In this document: in pieces, positions 31,825 to 32,777 of the stretch | How the letters are laid out: every line of letters begins with the position of its first letter | Numbering within the stretch: the first letter of the stretch is position 1 | NCBI GenBank assembly: GCA_020352515.1 | Contig: CP070678.1 | Coordinates: 3,868,852 to 3,901,628, forward strand | From: Phycisphaerales bacterium | Lineage (GTDB): Bacteria; Planctomycetota; Phycisphaerae; Sedimentisphaerales; Anaerobacaceae | DNA length: 32,777 nucleotides | Direction: 5' to 3' | The notes under the pieces: model-generated | Seen by the model: the letters and a program-made list of their open reading frames with translations, nothing else | Databases searched by the model: none | What the model was told of the DNA's origin: nothing | Made by a program: the position numbers and the translations under genes

Positions 31825-32777
31825 GTGAAAGCGGGAAGGATACTTCGTTTTAGCATGGCCGTTGCGATTTCAGTATTGATAGCGGCCTTGCCCTTGGCGG
31901 GGGTCTTCGGCAGAACCATCTACGTCGACGACAGCGCCGCCGGCGCCAATGACGGCTCATCCTGGCTGAACGCCTACAACTACCTCCAGGACGCCCTCGC
32001 CGACGCTAATTCTTCTGGCGAGCCGGTCGAAATACGGGTCGCCGAAGGCAAGTATCAACCTGATAAAGATTCTCTTCATCCATCCGGCACCGGAGATCGT
32101 GAAGCCACATTCCGGCTTATCAGTGGCGTGGCTCTAAGAGGCGGCTACGCTGGCTTCGGCCGGCCCGATCCGAACACACGCGATGTCGATAAGTACGAGA
32201 CGGTTCTTAGCGGAGATCTACTGGGCAATGATAGCAATGTATCCGACGCGTGGGATTTTGCCTGGGACCCCAATCGGTCCGAGAACTGCTTCCACGTGGT
32301 CACTGCTGTCGGGACGAATGCCGGAACAGTTCTCGATGGCTTTGTTGTCACCGCCGGCAAGGCCTCTGGTGAGGATGATGTCCATTGGGATGGAGGAGGG
32401 ATGTTCAACGAGGACAGCAGCATTGAGCTTATCGACTGTACATTTCTAAGGAGTGATGCATATGACGGCGGCGCCATGCTAAACTCAAACAGCTCTCTCA
32501 ATCTTGTGAACTGCACATTTCAGGAACATTGTTCATGGGGCCCCGGAGCTGCAATAAGCAACTATGGCAGCAGCCTCAGCTTGGCCGGCTGTGTATTCGT
32601 GGGAAACTTCTGCGGGCAGGCGGGTGGGACCGGTGCTGGGATCCATAGTAGCGAAAGCGTTCTCACCCTGGATGGCTGCACGTTCATCGATAATTTCGCC
32701 TATGATGGCGGGGGGGGGGTGTTCAACTTCGAGAGCGAAGTTACAGTTAGAAACTCTGTGTTCCGGGATAACTGGGT
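31825..32777 (+). CDS. Secreted beta-helix/POMP-repeat surface protein, 5-prime part
   Basis: The frame stays open from GTG 31825 to the window end (317 codons visible). AGGAGG lies 4 nt before the GTG; ATG 31855 is in frame, but starting there would remove the charged n-region of the signal peptide (KAGRILRFSMAVAISVLIAA). After it comes RTIYVDDSAAGANDGSSWLN, the standard opening of a Planctomycetota secreted family with right-handed beta-helix repeats. Further on, units such as IELIDCTFLRSDAYDGGAML, LVNCTFQEH and LTLDGCTFIDNFAYDGGGG follow the chlamydial polymorphic-membrane-protein pattern (G-G-A/G and F-x-x-N). Such proteins are exported and may form adhesive or glycan-binding surfaces. 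A dockerin-like or anchoring C-terminus would be beyond the edge. Confidence 0.85.
   Translation, partial: MKAGRILRFSMAVAISVLIAALPLAGVFGRTIYVDDSAAGANDGSSWLNAYNYLQDALADANSSGEPVEIRVAEGKYQPDKDSLHPSGTGDREATFRLISGVALRGGYAGFGRPDPNTRDVDKYETVLSGDLLGNDSNVSDAWDFAWDPNRSENCFHVVTAVGTNAGTVLDGFVVTAGKASGEDDVHWDGGGMFNEDSSIELIDCTFLRSDAYDGGAMLNSNSSLNLVNCTFQEHCSWGPGAAISNYGSSLSLAGCVFVGNFCGQAGGTGAGIHSSESVLTLDGCTFIDNFAYDGGGGVFNFESEVTVRNSVFRDNW
32710..32719 (+). repeat. Ten-G homopolymer within the beta-helix gene
   Basis: Ten consecutive G within the D-G-G-G-G-V-F-N stretch of the POMP-like repeat. Gain or loss of one G would shift the frame. The tract could be phase-variable or prone to sequencing error. Confidence 0.7.

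Overview
The window looks like a chromosomal segment of a Planctomycetota bacterium, most likely class Phycisphaerae (Sedimentisphaerales-like). This is inferred from three things: the Cys-x2-Pro-x2-Cys / Asp-Ser-Gly-Val-Asp dockerin-like tail on the lipoprotein at 5572-7254, the secreted beta-helix protein at the right edge that opens with the IYVDDSAAGANDGSSW type of N-terminus, and the moderately GC-rich base composition. No rRNA or tRNA gene was found, so the taxonomy stays tentative.

Left two thirds (1-21414) is a surface-glycan locus read almost wholly leftward on the minus strand. In transcription order it holds: a nucleotide-sugar epimerase, gmd and fcl (GDP-L-fucose synthesis); a Wzx-type flippase; a cytidylyltransferase-methyltransferase fusion; a small HxGH cytidylyltransferase; a GlpT-like organophosphate antiporter; two CDP-alcohol phosphotransferases; an O-antigen polymerase/ligase-like protein; two GT4 glycosyltransferases; a dimethylformamidase-like lipoprotein; and a secreted glycosidase-like protein. 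One GT4 gene (2462-3706) is inverted onto the plus strand. The leftmost genes are a membrane GT2, a third CDP-alcohol phosphotransferase and a DegT-type aminotransferase cut by the window edge. The unusual element is a CDP-activated headgroup cassette (11587-16564) embedded in the glycan locus. It suggests that a phospho- or phosphono-alcohol is made, methylated, CTP-activated and transferred to a lipid or glycan.

The middle (21988-28069) is a minus-strand housekeeping block: a zinc-ribbon protein, an uncharacterised protein, an ASCH-domain protein, a small membrane protein, prfB with an intact +1 programmed frameshift, pepA, folE and a tandem pyruvoyl-tetrahydropterin-synthase-like protein.

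From 28070 to 29886 there is a gene-free 1.8-kb interval. It has a strand switch (minus-strand genes to the left, plus-strand genes to the right), a hand-counted flip of GC skew and two perfect 16-bp parS palindromes, and it leads into parB, which has no parA beside it. This is a good candidate for an origin-proximal centromere region, possibly the replication origin itself. To the right lie a small secreted Arg-rich repeat protein and the start of a large beta-helix/POMP-repeat surface protein with a ten-G tract.

Starts were moved where ribosome-binding sites or family alignment from memory argued for it. All function calls rest on reading motifs; no database search was possible.
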